A stretch of DNA of 13,597 nt, taken from the NCBI GenBank assembly GCA_031273545.1, contig JAISRQ010000010.1, forward strand, positions 1-13,597, in the 5' to 3' direction. The notes under the pieces are model-generated. The model saw only the letters and a list, made by a program, of their open reading frames with translations. It was not told the origin of the DNA and did not search any database. A program made the position numbers and the translations under genes. The stretch comes from Holosporales bacterium (GTDB lineage Bacteria > Pseudomonadota > Alphaproteobacteria > BNTO01). The first letter of the stretch is position 1; each line of letters starts with the position of its first letter. Positions 1-7,067 of the stretch are shown here, in pieces.

Positions 1-220
1 ATACCTAAACGTGATTAAATCATGGATTTTAGCAAGGATTGTAAAAATCAGTGTTCCATTGAAGTCGCTTTAGTTTTTGATTGCAACTAAAATCCGGTAT
101 TTGATCGCGTTTGAGTATAGTCGCGGTGACCTTTTGTTGTAAATCGCCCTAATGCATTGATTAAGGGGCGTAGACAGGAGTAGACTAGCGATTGGGAATA
201 AACCATAGAAAAGGGAAAAT

Positions 221-1888
221 ATGTTCAAGTGGATAATTAAAGGAACAAAAACAAGTATGTTGTTTGCGTCAGTTACAAGCTGTTTCGATTGGAACGCTCA
301 TGCATCTACTATGAATGCTCGTCCAGCTATAGAGGATGTAACAAAGTTGTGCGGACATCCCATCAGCGAATTAGCAAAGTCTGCTAAGCCTGGTGACACG
401 AACCTGTTACAAATTTTATTCGGGGTACTGCGCAAGGGGGTGGGAACGCCCGAAGAGCGAGAGAAATCATTGGATTCGTTAATAAACGCTGCCCACGCAG
501 GCGACAGGAATGCGCTGTGTTGTTGCGCTGAGTTGTGGCAAATGTCTAATGATGTTTCAAATGAAGTTCAAGATGCGACTGGTTTGCACATTCAAAAAAG
601 AGTATCTAAATTCTTCAGACAAATAGCTGACGAGGGAAATCCGGGGGCGTTGCTTGCGCTAGAAAAAGTAAGAGATGTGGTTGGAGTGAGACGCCATCCA
701 GAAGTGCGAGCGTCTTTTCGTAAGTTGATATTAAGCTTAATTGCGAGAAGAAATTTCGTGGAAACTATGGGGTTAATGGAATTCATAGAACGACTGACAC
801 CAGAAGAGCAAGTGAATTTCATGAGGTCGTTAGTGGAGTTTGCAGAAGGAGGAAATTGCATGGCTCTACATGCGTTAAGAACGGCAATTGCTTTTAGTAG
901 CGAGAAAACTCGTCGTTGTTTCTATGCATTTTTGCAAAAGTTGAAGGACAATAATTCTCCTTCTGCTAAAATAGATAATCTGATTAATGAGGAAAAGATA
1001 TCAGCTAGCGAGTGGCTAGACAATTTCAAGCACACCGGTCAATTTCCTTCCTGTAGTATTGAGCACGTTATAGAGGATGCGTCCCCAGAACAAATGGAAC
1101 AGATTCTATTGGCGACACTTTCGCCTGAGCCAGGTATTATTACCACGATAATGCATACTAAATCAGAAAAAGTGATAAGTGCACTAGAAAGATTAGCAAA
1201 CGTAGGCAATACCGACGCAAAGGCAGAACTGGGGCTTTTCTTGGTAAAATACTCCCCAATAGCTGATGGAAAAGTAAGGGAGGGGATACATTTGTTGTTG
1301 GAAATACTGAAACAAGGACAGATACGAATTAGAGAACGTATCAGTTATATTAAGTTTTCTAAGAAATATAGCGAGAGAGCAGCGTATATACAGGATGTTT
1401 TACGAGAACAGATAAGTACAGGAAATTGCAAGGCAGAGGCGAATGTATTACTTTGTTGTTTACTCCCTACAGAACAAAAGGAGGAATCTTTTCGTTTATT
1501 ATTAGAAGCAGATAAGTTAGGAAAAGACGTGTCTATATACGTGGGTACCCACTTTGATAGAACAGACAAACATATCGAAACTAAAGTGCTAGACTACCTG
1601 ACACGTAGGGCGGAAGCCGGTAGTTTTGATGCGAAATATTTCCTAGGTGTGCACACGCGAGGTTCGAAAGTTCAAGCAAAACGCAATGAAGCAGCAAGTT
1701 TAGTTATAGAAGCACTGATGCATAGCCAGACTAGCTACCCTCCACTCGAATTCGGGTCACTAGGTGCTGATTCTCCAGAGCTAAAGGTTTTGCGTGGTAT
1801 TACCGACTTGTACTTTTTTGCGATCGAATCAAACGGGCGTCCGAGGCTAGCAGATTTTTCCGCTGCGTTCAGCGAAAAAGAGCACTAA
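221..1888 (+). CDS. Exported Sel1/TPR-like helical repeat protein, paralogue 1
   Basis: I do not recognise a named family. The 555-residue product begins with a basic n-region (K3, K7, K10), a short hydrophobic stretch around residues 12-22 and an N-A-H-A motif at 25-28, which reads as a signal peptide cleaved after A28. The mature part is almost entirely helical. The pattern A-x-x-G-x-x-x-A-x-x-x-L recurs near residues 91-105, 135-149, 206-220, 325-339, 397-412 and 462-477, as in degenerate Sel1-like/TPR alpha-alpha repeats; the units near 325 and 462 are the most Sel1-like. The start is preceded by AAAGGGA. The next gene is a paralogue aligning nearly end to end, so this is a tandem duplication. 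The last codons differ instructively: this copy reads AAA GAG CAC TAA where the paralogue has TAA GAG CAC TAA, so it ends three residues later. A periplasmic, surface or secreted scaffold role is inferred. Coding status is firm, function unknown. Confidence 0.85.
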   Translation: MFKWIIKGTKTSMLFASVTSCFDWNAHASTMNARPAIEDVTKLCGHPISELAKSAKPGDTNLLQILFGVLRKGVGTPEEREKSLDSLINAAHAGDRNALCCCAELWQMSNDVSNEVQDATGLHIQKRVSKFFRQIADEGNPGALLALEKVRDVVGVRRHPEVRASFRKLILSLIARRNFVETMGLMEFIERLTPEEQVNFMRSLVEFAEGGNCMALHALRTAIAFSSEKTRRCFYAFLQKLKDNNSPSAKIDNLINEEKISASEWLDNFKHTGQFPSCSIEHVIEDASPEQMEQILLATLSPEPGIITTIMHTKSEKVISALERLANVGNTDAKAELGLFLVKYSPIADGKVREGIHLLLEILKQGQIRIRERISYIKFSKKYSERAAYIQDVLREQISTGNCKAEANVLLCCLLPTEQKEESFRLLLEADKLGKDVSIYVGTHFDRTDKHIETKVLDYLTRRAEAGSFDAKYFLGVHTRGSKVQAKRNEAASLVIEALMHSQTSYPPLEFGSLGADSPELKVLRGITDLYFFAIESNGRPRLADFSAAFSEKEH

Positions 1889-1907
1889 TTGGAGAATTCT
1901 TTGATGA

Positions 1908-2018
1908 TCCCCGGGCGGACGTAAAGTAGGACGAGATAAGATCGGGCGGGCAGGAGATTGAACAATCGTAAGCGTTTGTTTGTACGAGAAGTCCGCAATC
2001 TTTTGGGGAGTGGGTATA
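1908..2018 (+). repeat. Dispersed palindromic element, copy A
   Basis: The core CGTAAGCGTTTG lies at 1967-1978. The right arm and outer end GTCCGCAATC...GGGGAGTGGGTATA lie at 1991-2018. The inner 55 bases match copy D position for position without gaps. The left outer end is degenerate or carries extra sequence around 1915-1938, so the left boundary is approximate. The copy sits immediately after the first paralogue, and no coding potential is evident. Confidence 0.7.
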
Positions 2019-2148
2019 CTCGTAAGCTATTGTAGATGTGGCATGCCTTTATCGCGTTATAGTGAAATTGCTTGAAAACTTGGACACAAAAATGAGATAG
2101 GTGCCCGTGTTGCAACATTGTGTCGTACCAATTTTCAAACAGATTCAC

Positions 2149-2154
2149 TATAAT
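2149..2154 (+). promoter_or_regulatory. Candidate -10 box for the second paralogue
   Basis: A perfect TATAAT lies 69 bases upstream of the start at 2223. No good -35 hexamer lies 16-18 bases before it (the region reads GTACCAA), so this is either a weak or activator-dependent promoter or a chance match. Confidence 0.35.
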
Positions 2155-2185
2155 AAAGATATTGAACCATGTTGGTTAATGTGGT

Positions 2186-2202
2186 CCCCCTATGATTGGG
2201 GG
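2186..2202 (+). other. GC hairpin in the leader of paralogue 2
   Basis: CCCCC (2186-2190), a seven-base loop, then GGGGG (2198-2202) would form a five-pair all-GC stem ending 20 bases before the chosen ATG and just before the AAGAGGA ribosome-binding site. The first paralogue's leader aligns here but lacks the C-run, so the hairpin is specific to this copy. It could modulate translation; there is no direct evidence. Confidence 0.35.
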
Positions 2203-2222
2203 TTAATTGTAAGAGGAAAAAT

Positions 2223-3929
2223 ATGTTCAAGTGGATGATTAAAGGTACAAAAACAAGTATGCTGTTGACGTCGATTGCGGGCTGTCTCGGTTGGTACACT
2301 CACGCCTCTGCTATGGATGTTCGTCCAACAGAAGTTGATGCTTCTGCGATGGATGCTCGTCCAGCCGTAGAGGATGTAACAAAGTTGTGCGGACATCCCA
2401 TAAGCGAATTAGCAAAGTCTGCCAAGCCTGGTGACGCGAACCTGCTTAGGGTTTTGTATGGAGTACTGCGCAGCCGCGTGGGAACGCCTAAAGAGCGAGA
2501 TGAAGTATTGGATTCGTTACTAAACATTGCCCACGCCGGCAACGCTGACGCACTGCGTCTTTGTGTCGAATTGTGGAAATTGCCTAGTATCTTTACACAT
2601 GAATCTAAAGATGCGATTGATTCGCACATTCTAAAAAGGATATCTAGATTCTTCAGACAATTGGCACACGAGGGAAGGTCTGAGGCGTTGCTTGCGCTAA
2701 CAACTGCAATGGATATGGTCGGAATGAAACGCCATCCAGAAACTCGAGCGTCTTTTAGTACGTTGATATTAAGCTTTATTGCTAAAGAAATTCCAATAGA
2801 AACTAATACGTTGCTTGAATTTATAGAACGACTTACACCAGAAGAGCAAGTGAACTTAATGAAGTCGTTTGTGGAACTTGCAAAAGGAGGAAATCGCTCT
2901 GCTCTACACGTGTTAAATAATGCAGCTTTTTATAGTAGCGCTGAAACTAATAGTTGTTTCTCTGCATTTTTTCAAAAGTTGAAGGACAATAATTCTCCTG
3001 CTGCATTGAATTTCGATATTAGTAGTAATCAGGTAATGATGTCAGCTGACGAGTGGCTATACAAGATAAAGCATGCTGGTCGGATTTTGTCCTGTAATGC
3101 TGAGCACCTTGTAGAGGATGCTTCCCCAGAACAAATGGACAAGATTTTACTAGCTTCATTTCCCTCTATTATGTCAAATTGGGTGACTTCAGTAATGCTG
3201 CAGACTGGATCAGAAAAAGTGATAAGTTCTCTAGAAAGATTAGCAAAAGCAGACAATATAGACGCAATGGTTGAACTGGGACTTTTCTTAGTAAAAGACT
3301 CAGCCATCGCGGATGGAAAAATAAGGGATGGGGTATACTGGTTATTGGAATCACTAAAACAAGGATGTATACGGGCTAGACAAAATATTCGCTGTATTAA
3401 GTTTTCTTCGGGATATGAAGAGAGAGCAAAATATATACAGGAGATTGTACAAGAACAGGTACGTACAGGGAATTGTAAGGCAGAGGCGAATGTATTATTG
3501 AGTTATTTACTTCCTTACGAACAAAAACGTGAGTCTTTTTCCTTGTTATTAAAGGCAGATGGGTTAGGAAAAGACGTATCTACCGACATAGGCTTATACT
3601 TGGATAGAAGGGATGTAGCTTTAAGGACTGAAGCGCTGAGCTACCTAGCACGTAAAGCTGAAGCAGGTAATATTGATGCAAAATTTTTCCTAGGATTGCA
3701 CACGCGAGGGTCGATAGATCCATTAGCAAACAATAGAGCTGCAAGTTTAGTTATGGAAGCATTGATACATAGCCAGGCTCGCTACCCTTCATTCCTGTTC
3801 GGGTCAGCAGGTGCTGATGCGTCGCCAGAGCTAGAGGTTTTGTGCGGTGTGAGCAATTTGTACTCACTTGGGACCGAATCACATGGCGAACCGAGGCTAG
3901 CGGATTTTTCCGCTGCATTCAGCGAATAA
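2223..3929 (+). CDS. Exported Sel1/TPR-like helical repeat protein, paralogue 2
   Basis: Paralogue of the gene at 221-1888. I chose the ATG at 2223 rather than the in-frame one at 2196. It aligns with the paralogue's start (M-F-K-W...), has AAGAGGA in front, and the upstream residues would be encoded across a hairpin. The 568-residue product has the same signal-peptide layout (basic start, hydrophobic stretch, T-H-A at 26-28), then the same helical A-x-x-G-x-x-x-A-x-x-x-L units along its length. A 12-residue tandem duplication just after the cleavage site is unique to this copy. The stop at 3927-3929 lies three codons before the position where the first paralogue stops, and the intervening GAG CAC TAA is still present downstream, so a single A/T difference changed the C-terminus. 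The two genes are separated by 334 bases with an element copy and may be transcribed separately. Function unknown; a secreted or envelope role is inferred from the signal peptide. Confidence 0.85.
   Translation: MFKWMIKGTKTSMLLTSIAGCLGWYTHASAMDVRPTEVDASAMDARPAVEDVTKLCGHPISELAKSAKPGDANLLRVLYGVLRSRVGTPKERDEVLDSLLNIAHAGNADALRLCVELWKLPSIFTHESKDAIDSHILKRISRFFRQLAHEGRSEALLALTTAMDMVGMKRHPETRASFSTLILSFIAKEIPIETNTLLEFIERLTPEEQVNLMKSFVELAKGGNRSALHVLNNAAFYSSAETNSCFSAFFQKLKDNNSPAALNFDISSNQVMMSADEWLYKIKHAGRILSCNAEHLVEDASPEQMDKILLASFPSIMSNWVTSVMLQTGSEKVISSLERLAKADNIDAMVELGLFLVKDSAIADGKIRDGVYWLLESLKQGCIRARQNIRCIKFSSGYEERAKYIQEIVQEQVRTGNCKAEANVLLSYLLPYEQKRESFSLLLKADGLGKDVSTDIGLYLDRRDVALRTEALSYLARKAEAGNIDAKFFLGLHTRGSIDPLANNRAASLVMEALIHSQARYPSFLFGSAGADASPELEVLCGVSNLYSLGTESHGEPRLADFSAAFSE
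2304..2375 (+). repeat. 36-bp tandem duplication at the mature N-terminus
   Basis: Two 36-base units (2304-2339 and 2340-2375) encode A-S-A-M-D-V-R-P-T-E-V-D and A-S-A-M-D-A-R-P-A-V-E-D. The other paralogue has a single related unit. The duplication starts at the predicted signal-peptidase site, so it lengthens only the mature N-terminus. Confidence 0.85.
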
Positions 3930-3969
3930 GAGCACTAATTGCGGATCCTTTCTAGAGATCTGATCATCT

Positions 3970-4050
3970 AAAGATTACGGACTATAAACTTGGGACTACC
4001 AAACGTTTGTTGGTATAAATAGTTCGTAATCTTTTTGAACATGGGGCATA
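3970..4050. repeat. Dispersed palindromic element, copy B (degenerate)
   Basis: The arms AAAGATTACGGACTAT (3970-3985) and ATAGTTCGTAATCTTT (4019-4034) are inverted repeats of 16 bases with one mismatch. The loop holds the smaller palindrome CAAACGTTTG, a variant of the usual core. The right end GGGGCATA (4043-4050) shares ATA with the left end of copy C, so the two copies abut. The left outer end is not recognisable. Confidence 0.65.
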
Positions 4051-4142
4051 CCGGGGGGCCCAATAGGTTGCGTTTTTTTGGGGGCAGTCAAACGCTTACG
4101 ATACTTTATTTTCTGGTCCGCAGTCTTGTGGGGCGGGGGTAT
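4048..4142 (-). repeat. Dispersed palindromic element, copy C, core inverted
   Basis: The outer ends ATACCGGGGGGCCCAA (from 4048) and TGGGGCGGGGGTAT (to 4142) match the left ends of copies D and G and the right end of copy A in the + orientation. The interior is reversed: CAAACGCTTACG (4089-4100) followed by TTTTCTGG and CCGCAGTC is the reverse complement of the interior of copies E and G. Strand is given for the core. Confidence 0.75.
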
Positions 4143-4277
4143 GTCTGGCATTTTTTCATAGCCTGCCCTGCTTCAATGTCGTGCCTATCTCTGCATTGAA
4201 TTTTATCCTTGATTTTTTATGTAACTGTTTGCGATACTGAACATGTAGGGGGATGGTTGTTATAACCTCTCCGCTAT

Positions 4278-4372
4278 GTACCGGGGTCCCCTGATAATTG
4301 TGGACCAAAATCTGAAAAGTCCTAAAAATTTGTTTGCCCAGAAAGTTCGTAATCTTTCGTAGAGTGGGCATA
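4278..4372 (+). repeat. Dispersed palindromic element, copy D
   Basis: The left end GTACCGGGGTCCCC starts at 4278 and the right end GAGTGGGCATA finishes at 4372. Its inner 55 bases align gap-free with copy A, although the core has drifted (TCCTAAAAATTTGTTTG in place of TCGTAAGCGTTTGTTTG). It ends about 120 bases before the portal start codon. Confidence 0.65.
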
Positions 4373-4413
4373 ACTCAGAGCCGTGTGTGAAATTTCAACA
4401 AGCGTCTTGAATT

Positions 4414-4441
4414 TTTACAAGCATCTTAATTCATATATAAA
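4414..4441 (+). promoter_or_regulatory. Candidate promoter of the portal gene
   Basis: TTTACA (4414-4419) and TATAAA (4436-4441) are separated by 16 bases, a fair sigma-70-type match in AT-rich sequence. Transcription would begin near 4448 and leave a leader of about 45 bases ending in the strong ribosome-binding site AAGGAG before the ATG at 4494. Confidence 0.4.
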
Positions 4442-4493
4442 ATCTTCTAAGTGTATATATTTTCTAACCCCATGTAAAAAAGGAGAAATTTCT

Positions 4494-6011
4494 ATGTTAA
4501 ATATTCAAAATTCCATCGCCGCAATTAAAAGCGCCATCCAAGACTCATCATCCAGACCAGAGTCGTCGTTACGCATTCAAAAGTCTATCGCCGCAATTAA
4601 AAGCGCCATCCGAGGCTCATTATTAAGACCAGAGTCGTCCTCAAATGTTGTGGACCAGCAACCAATTGACTCATATCTTGACGCAACGGAACCTCGCGCC
4701 AGCACTGCCTCTGCGTTCAAATTTCGCGTAAACGCAGCCTCCGCTCACGCTTCCGCCTCTCCAACTTCATCCGCTCACTCCTCCGGCTCTGCCCATTCCT
4801 CCGGGCGCGCCAGCTCAGCCTCTCGCCACCGCCCTCAAAGCGGTCCTACCAACTCCACAAGCGGGCACATCAACATCACACAAGAAACCAACTTTGCCGC
4901 ATGCAAAATTGTCGGTAAGCCAGTCTGGACGCCACGCAACTATGAATCCCTCGCCTATTCTGGCTATTCGCAAAACGTCATCGTTTTTCGCTGCGTCAAC
5001 CTAATTGCCAAAAGTCTTTCTAATGTGCACTGGCTAATATACGAGAAAAGGAACGAAAGCGAATTTGAGCTCGAATCACACTGCTTACTTGACCTGTTGA
5101 GATCGCCAAACTCCAGGCAATCAAGCAGCTCATTTATCGAAGATGTCTTCAGCCAGCTCCTCCTGTCAGGCAACGTCTTCATACACATGTCGACGTCTCC
5201 TCTAAGCCTGCGCGTGCTGCGGTCCGACAGAGTCAGCGTATTAATTGATGCTGATGGCCAGCAATCCGGGTTCGAATACAAAATGGGCTCAAACCGTCAC
5301 ATTTTTCCGTTTGACGCCACATCTGGGCAATCTCAAATCTTGCAAATTAAGACATTCCACCCCTTGAACGACTGGTACGGCATGAGCCCAATCGAAGCCG
5401 CCGCCCGCGCAATTGACCAGCACAATGCCGTTGGCGAGCACAACTTATCCATATTGCAAAACGGCGGGCGCCCATCAGGTGCTTTGCTCGTCAAGCCATC
5501 AGCAAGTGGACAAACGCTTACCCATGAACAGCGGGACTCGCTCCGGAGTGACTTGGCTGCCCTGTACGAAGGCACGGAAAATGCCGGGAGGATCATGGTC
5601 CTCGAAGGCAACTGCGACTGGAAGGAAATGGGCCTGTCCCCTAAAGATTTGGACTTTACCGCGGGAAAGAACATTTCCGCCCGTGAAATTTCGCAAGCGT
5701 TCGGAGTCCCGCCAATTTTGGTTGGAATAACTGAGGATGCTACATTTTCAAATTACAAGGAGGCGCGCCTTAATTTTTGGGAGGACACGCTGATCCCCAT
5801 GCTGGACCATTTCGTGGCGGAATTAAACCGTTGGCTTGCTCCACATTTTTCCCCAAATTTGCGCATAGGGTATGATTCTGATGCGATTGCAGCGATTTCT
5901 GCCAAGCGGGATTACATATGGAGCACAATACAGTCTGCGTCTTTTCTGACTGTTAATGAAAAAAGGTCCGCCCTCGGCTATAGCCCAATCGAAGGTGGGG
6001 ATACGCTTTGA
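4494..6011 (+). CDS. HK97-family phage/GTA portal protein with N-terminal extension
   Basis: The portal is the dodecameric ring at one capsid vertex through which DNA is packaged and leaves. I start at 4494, preceded by AAAAAGGAGAAATTTCT, not at the in-frame ATG at 4383 which has no ribosome-binding site; this gives 505 residues. Residues ~140-505 carry the HK97 portal signature: W-T-P-R-N-Y near 145, N-V-I-V-F-R-C-V-N-L-I-A-K-S (161-174), G-N-V-F-I-H (226-231), Y-G-M-S-P-I-E-A-A (295-303), N-G-G-R-P-S-G (323-329), then F-G-V-P-P-I-L-V-G (403-411), and a C-terminal P-I-E-G-G-D. The wording is close to alphaproteobacterial gene-transfer-agent portals. Residues 2-49 are two copies of a 24-residue unit and ~80-125 are Ser/Ala/His low complexity; portals of this family are usually nearer 400 residues. 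No terminase, protease or capsid gene is in the window. Family call firm; activity of an isolated gene uncertain. Confidence 0.92.
   Translation: MLNIQNSIAAIKSAIQDSSSRPESSLRIQKSIAAIKSAIRGSLLRPESSSNVVDQQPIDSYLDATEPRASTASAFKFRVNAASAHASASPTSSAHSSGSAHSSGRASSASRHRPQSGPTNSTSGHINITQETNFAACKIVGKPVWTPRNYESLAYSGYSQNVIVFRCVNLIAKSLSNVHWLIYEKRNESEFELESHCLLDLLRSPNSRQSSSSFIEDVFSQLLLSGNVFIHMSTSPLSLRVLRSDRVSVLIDADGQQSGFEYKMGSNRHIFPFDATSGQSQILQIKTFHPLNDWYGMSPIEAAARAIDQHNAVGEHNLSILQNGGRPSGALLVKPSASGQTLTHEQRDSLRSDLAALYEGTENAGRIMVLEGNCDWKEMGLSPKDLDFTAGKNISAREISQAFGVPPILVGITEDATFSNYKEARLNFWEDTLIPMLDHFVAELNRWLAPHFSPNLRIGYDSDAIAAISAKRDYIWSTIQSASFLTVNEKRSALGYSPIEGGDTL
4497..4640 (+). repeat. 72-bp tandem repeat in the portal N-terminus
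   Basis: Two 24-codon units (4497-4568, 4569-4640) directly follow the start codon. Both encode x-I-Q-x-S-I-A-A-I-K-S-A-I, an amphipathic helix, then a short linker ending R-P-E-S-S. They lie outside the portal domain and are a recent in-frame duplication. Confidence 0.88.
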
Positions 6012-6039
6012 TCTTGCTTGGGAAAAAGATTTAGCCCTT

Positions 6040-6059
6040 CAAAAGTCGCATAACTTTTG
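6040..6059 (+). terminator. Weak hairpin after the portal gene
   Basis: CAAAAGT (6040-6046), six-base loop, ACTTTTG (6053-6059) forms a perfect seven-pair but AT-rich stem 28 bases after the portal stop. It is followed by GGCAGCG, not a T-run, so intrinsic termination is doubtful. The sequence around ACTTTTGGGCAG faintly resembles the right arm of the dispersed element. Confidence 0.25.
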
Positions 6060-6183
6060 GGCAGCGTCTTGGAATGGTTACTTATTTTTTTCCTCGAATA
6101 TATATTTAGAGTCGCGCCAAACGCCAGTATTCTTTTAGCAGATATTTACTCTCTATTAAAGGGAACCATGCGACAATTGCATT

Positions 6184-6252
6184 AGGAGGCAGCATAGTGT
6201 TGCGTCGTTGAGAAGCTAAAACTGCAGAAATGCAGGAAGCGAGGAGCGTGTT
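6184..6252 (+). promoter_or_regulatory. Leader with mini-ORF and GNRA-type hairpin
   Basis: AGGAGG at 6184-6189 is a perfect Shine-Dalgarno sequence, seven bases before GTG TTG CGT CGT TGA (6197-6211), a four-codon frame. Next come CTGCA-GAAA-TGCAG (6222-6235), a perfect stem closed by a GNRA-class tetraloop, and after five bases the ribosome-binding site GAGGAG (6241-6246) for the ATG at 6253. This could be a translational-control leader, or the remnant of an older gene start. The elements are seen; their function is inferred. Confidence 0.4.
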
Positions 6253-6948
6253 ATGAAGTGCACAAAATTATTCTTAGTAAGTCAATTCTCAGTATTTGAC
6301 GCGGGAATGCAATCTGCAAATTGGACTCGACCTGATATATTCGACGAAGCACGCCTCCAAATAAGATCTTCCGAATATACACGAACTACCACAGATTCTC
6401 CTGCGGACCACAACATGTACAATCGTCATCTTCGTGCAATGTTGAACGGGTTTGTTCGGTTCCCATATTTTTCGGACGAGATGCTGGGTCATACACGGGC
6501 AAAATACGATGCATTGCTCGCTGAAATGGACGAGTGCTTTGCTTTTCCCGTCTCGTCCAAAGATGATTGGGATAGGCTAGACGCACGCATATTGAACTTT
6601 TACCGTAGATATAATGTCTTGAACGAGTCGTTAATATTTTGGCGAATGTTGGATTACGAGATAAAACACGGCAACCCCCCAGCATTAGCGATGGACGGTC
6701 GTAAAGTTCAAAACTGTGTTTTTAACAAAATGATTCAAGGCTTGCCTGAGGCTTACGACGAGATAAACCGCATCGTCATAAAACAGGAAACTTGCTGGCG
6801 CGGCGCACTGCGTTTGGATGAGCACTTGCGTAGTCTCGAATCGTTGGTGAAGAGTCCGATCTGTTGTTTGGCCCTCAAAGTGTCTAACGCCATATTAAGG
6901 ATTACCAAAGCAAAAGATGAACAAGATGAACTGGAGGAGCTGGAGTGA
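6253..6948 (+). CDS. Hypothetical helical protein with acidic C-terminus
   Basis: I do not recognise this 231-residue protein. The start is supported by GAGGAG seven bases upstream. The first ~15 residues (M-K-C-T-K-L-F-L-V-S-Q-F-S) resemble a weak or short signal sequence, but no clear cleavage motif follows, so cytoplasmic location is equally possible. Residues ~55-215 are predicted largely helical from their spacing of hydrophobic residues, with aromatic-rich stretches (F-R-F-P-Y-F-S, N-F-Y-R-R-Y-N) and one W near 102. The tail is strongly charged (K-D-E-Q-D-E-L-E-E-L-E). It lies 241 bases after the portal gene and 119 bases before the next gene, which has its own candidate promoter, so co-transcription is uncertain. 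It could be a phage-island cargo gene or a lineage-specific gene; nothing in the sequence decides. Confidence 0.72.
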   Translation: MKCTKLFLVSQFSVFDAGMQSANWTRPDIFDEARLQIRSSEYTRTTTDSPADHNMYNRHLRAMLNGFVRFPYFSDEMLGHTRAKYDALLAEMDECFAFPVSSKDDWDRLDARILNFYRRYNVLNESLIFWRMLDYEIKHGNPPALAMDGRKVQNCVFNKMIQGLPEAYDEINRIVIKQETCWRGALRLDEHLRSLESLVKSPICCLALKVSNAILRITKAKDEQDELEELE

Positions 6949-7000
6949 TGTAAAAAAATTATCTAAATAAGTCTCTGTGCGTCGTATACTTTGGATATAC

Positions 7001-7034
7001 TTGCAGAAGGGGCCATTTAAATGGTATATATAAT
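7001..7034 (+). promoter_or_regulatory. Candidate promoter with palindromic operator
   Basis: TTGCAG (7001-7006) and TATATA (7025-7030, overlapping TATAAT at 7029-7034) lie 18 bases apart. The spacer ends with the perfect 12-base palindrome CCATTTAAATGG (7013-7024), placed where a bound dimeric regulator would cover the promoter. The start codon at 7068 is about 30 bases further on. Palindrome certain; promoter and operator roles inferred. Confidence 0.4.
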
Positions 7035-7067
7035 GTATTGACTAAGTTTATGAACACAGGGGGCATC

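Larger units (their letters stand above)
1889..2222. other. Intergenic stretch between the paralogous pair
   Basis: This 334-base gap holds one copy of the dispersed palindromic element (about 1908-2018), a candidate -10 box (2149-2154) and a GC hairpin just before the next start (2186-2202). Reverse-strand open frames here have no start context or recognisable product and are treated as chance. Confidence 0.6.
3930..4493. other. Long intergenic region rich in palindromic elements
   Basis: This 564-base gap holds three element copies (B, C, D) and a candidate promoter for the portal gene. The part between C and D (4143-4277) shows nothing I can identify. A 71-codon reverse-strand frame at 4156-4371 overlaps copy D and is not credible as a gene. 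Confidence 0.65.

Noticed and set aside
24..95. GGATTTTAG (24-32) and CTAAAATCC (87-95) inverted repeat, with a smaller TTTAGTT/AACTAAA pair inside, upstream of the first gene
   Set aside because: Arms are short and AT-rich, the loop is long, and no second copy, promoter or terminator feature accompanies it; chance is likely.
103..130. Possible decayed element copy (GCGTTTGAGTATAG) before the first gene
   Set aside because: Only a short fragment resembles the core; arms and ends are absent.
5413..5730. 105-codon forward frame inside the portal gene
   Set aside because: It lies wholly within the portal reading frame in another phase and encodes nothing family-like; the portal frame carries all conserved motifs.
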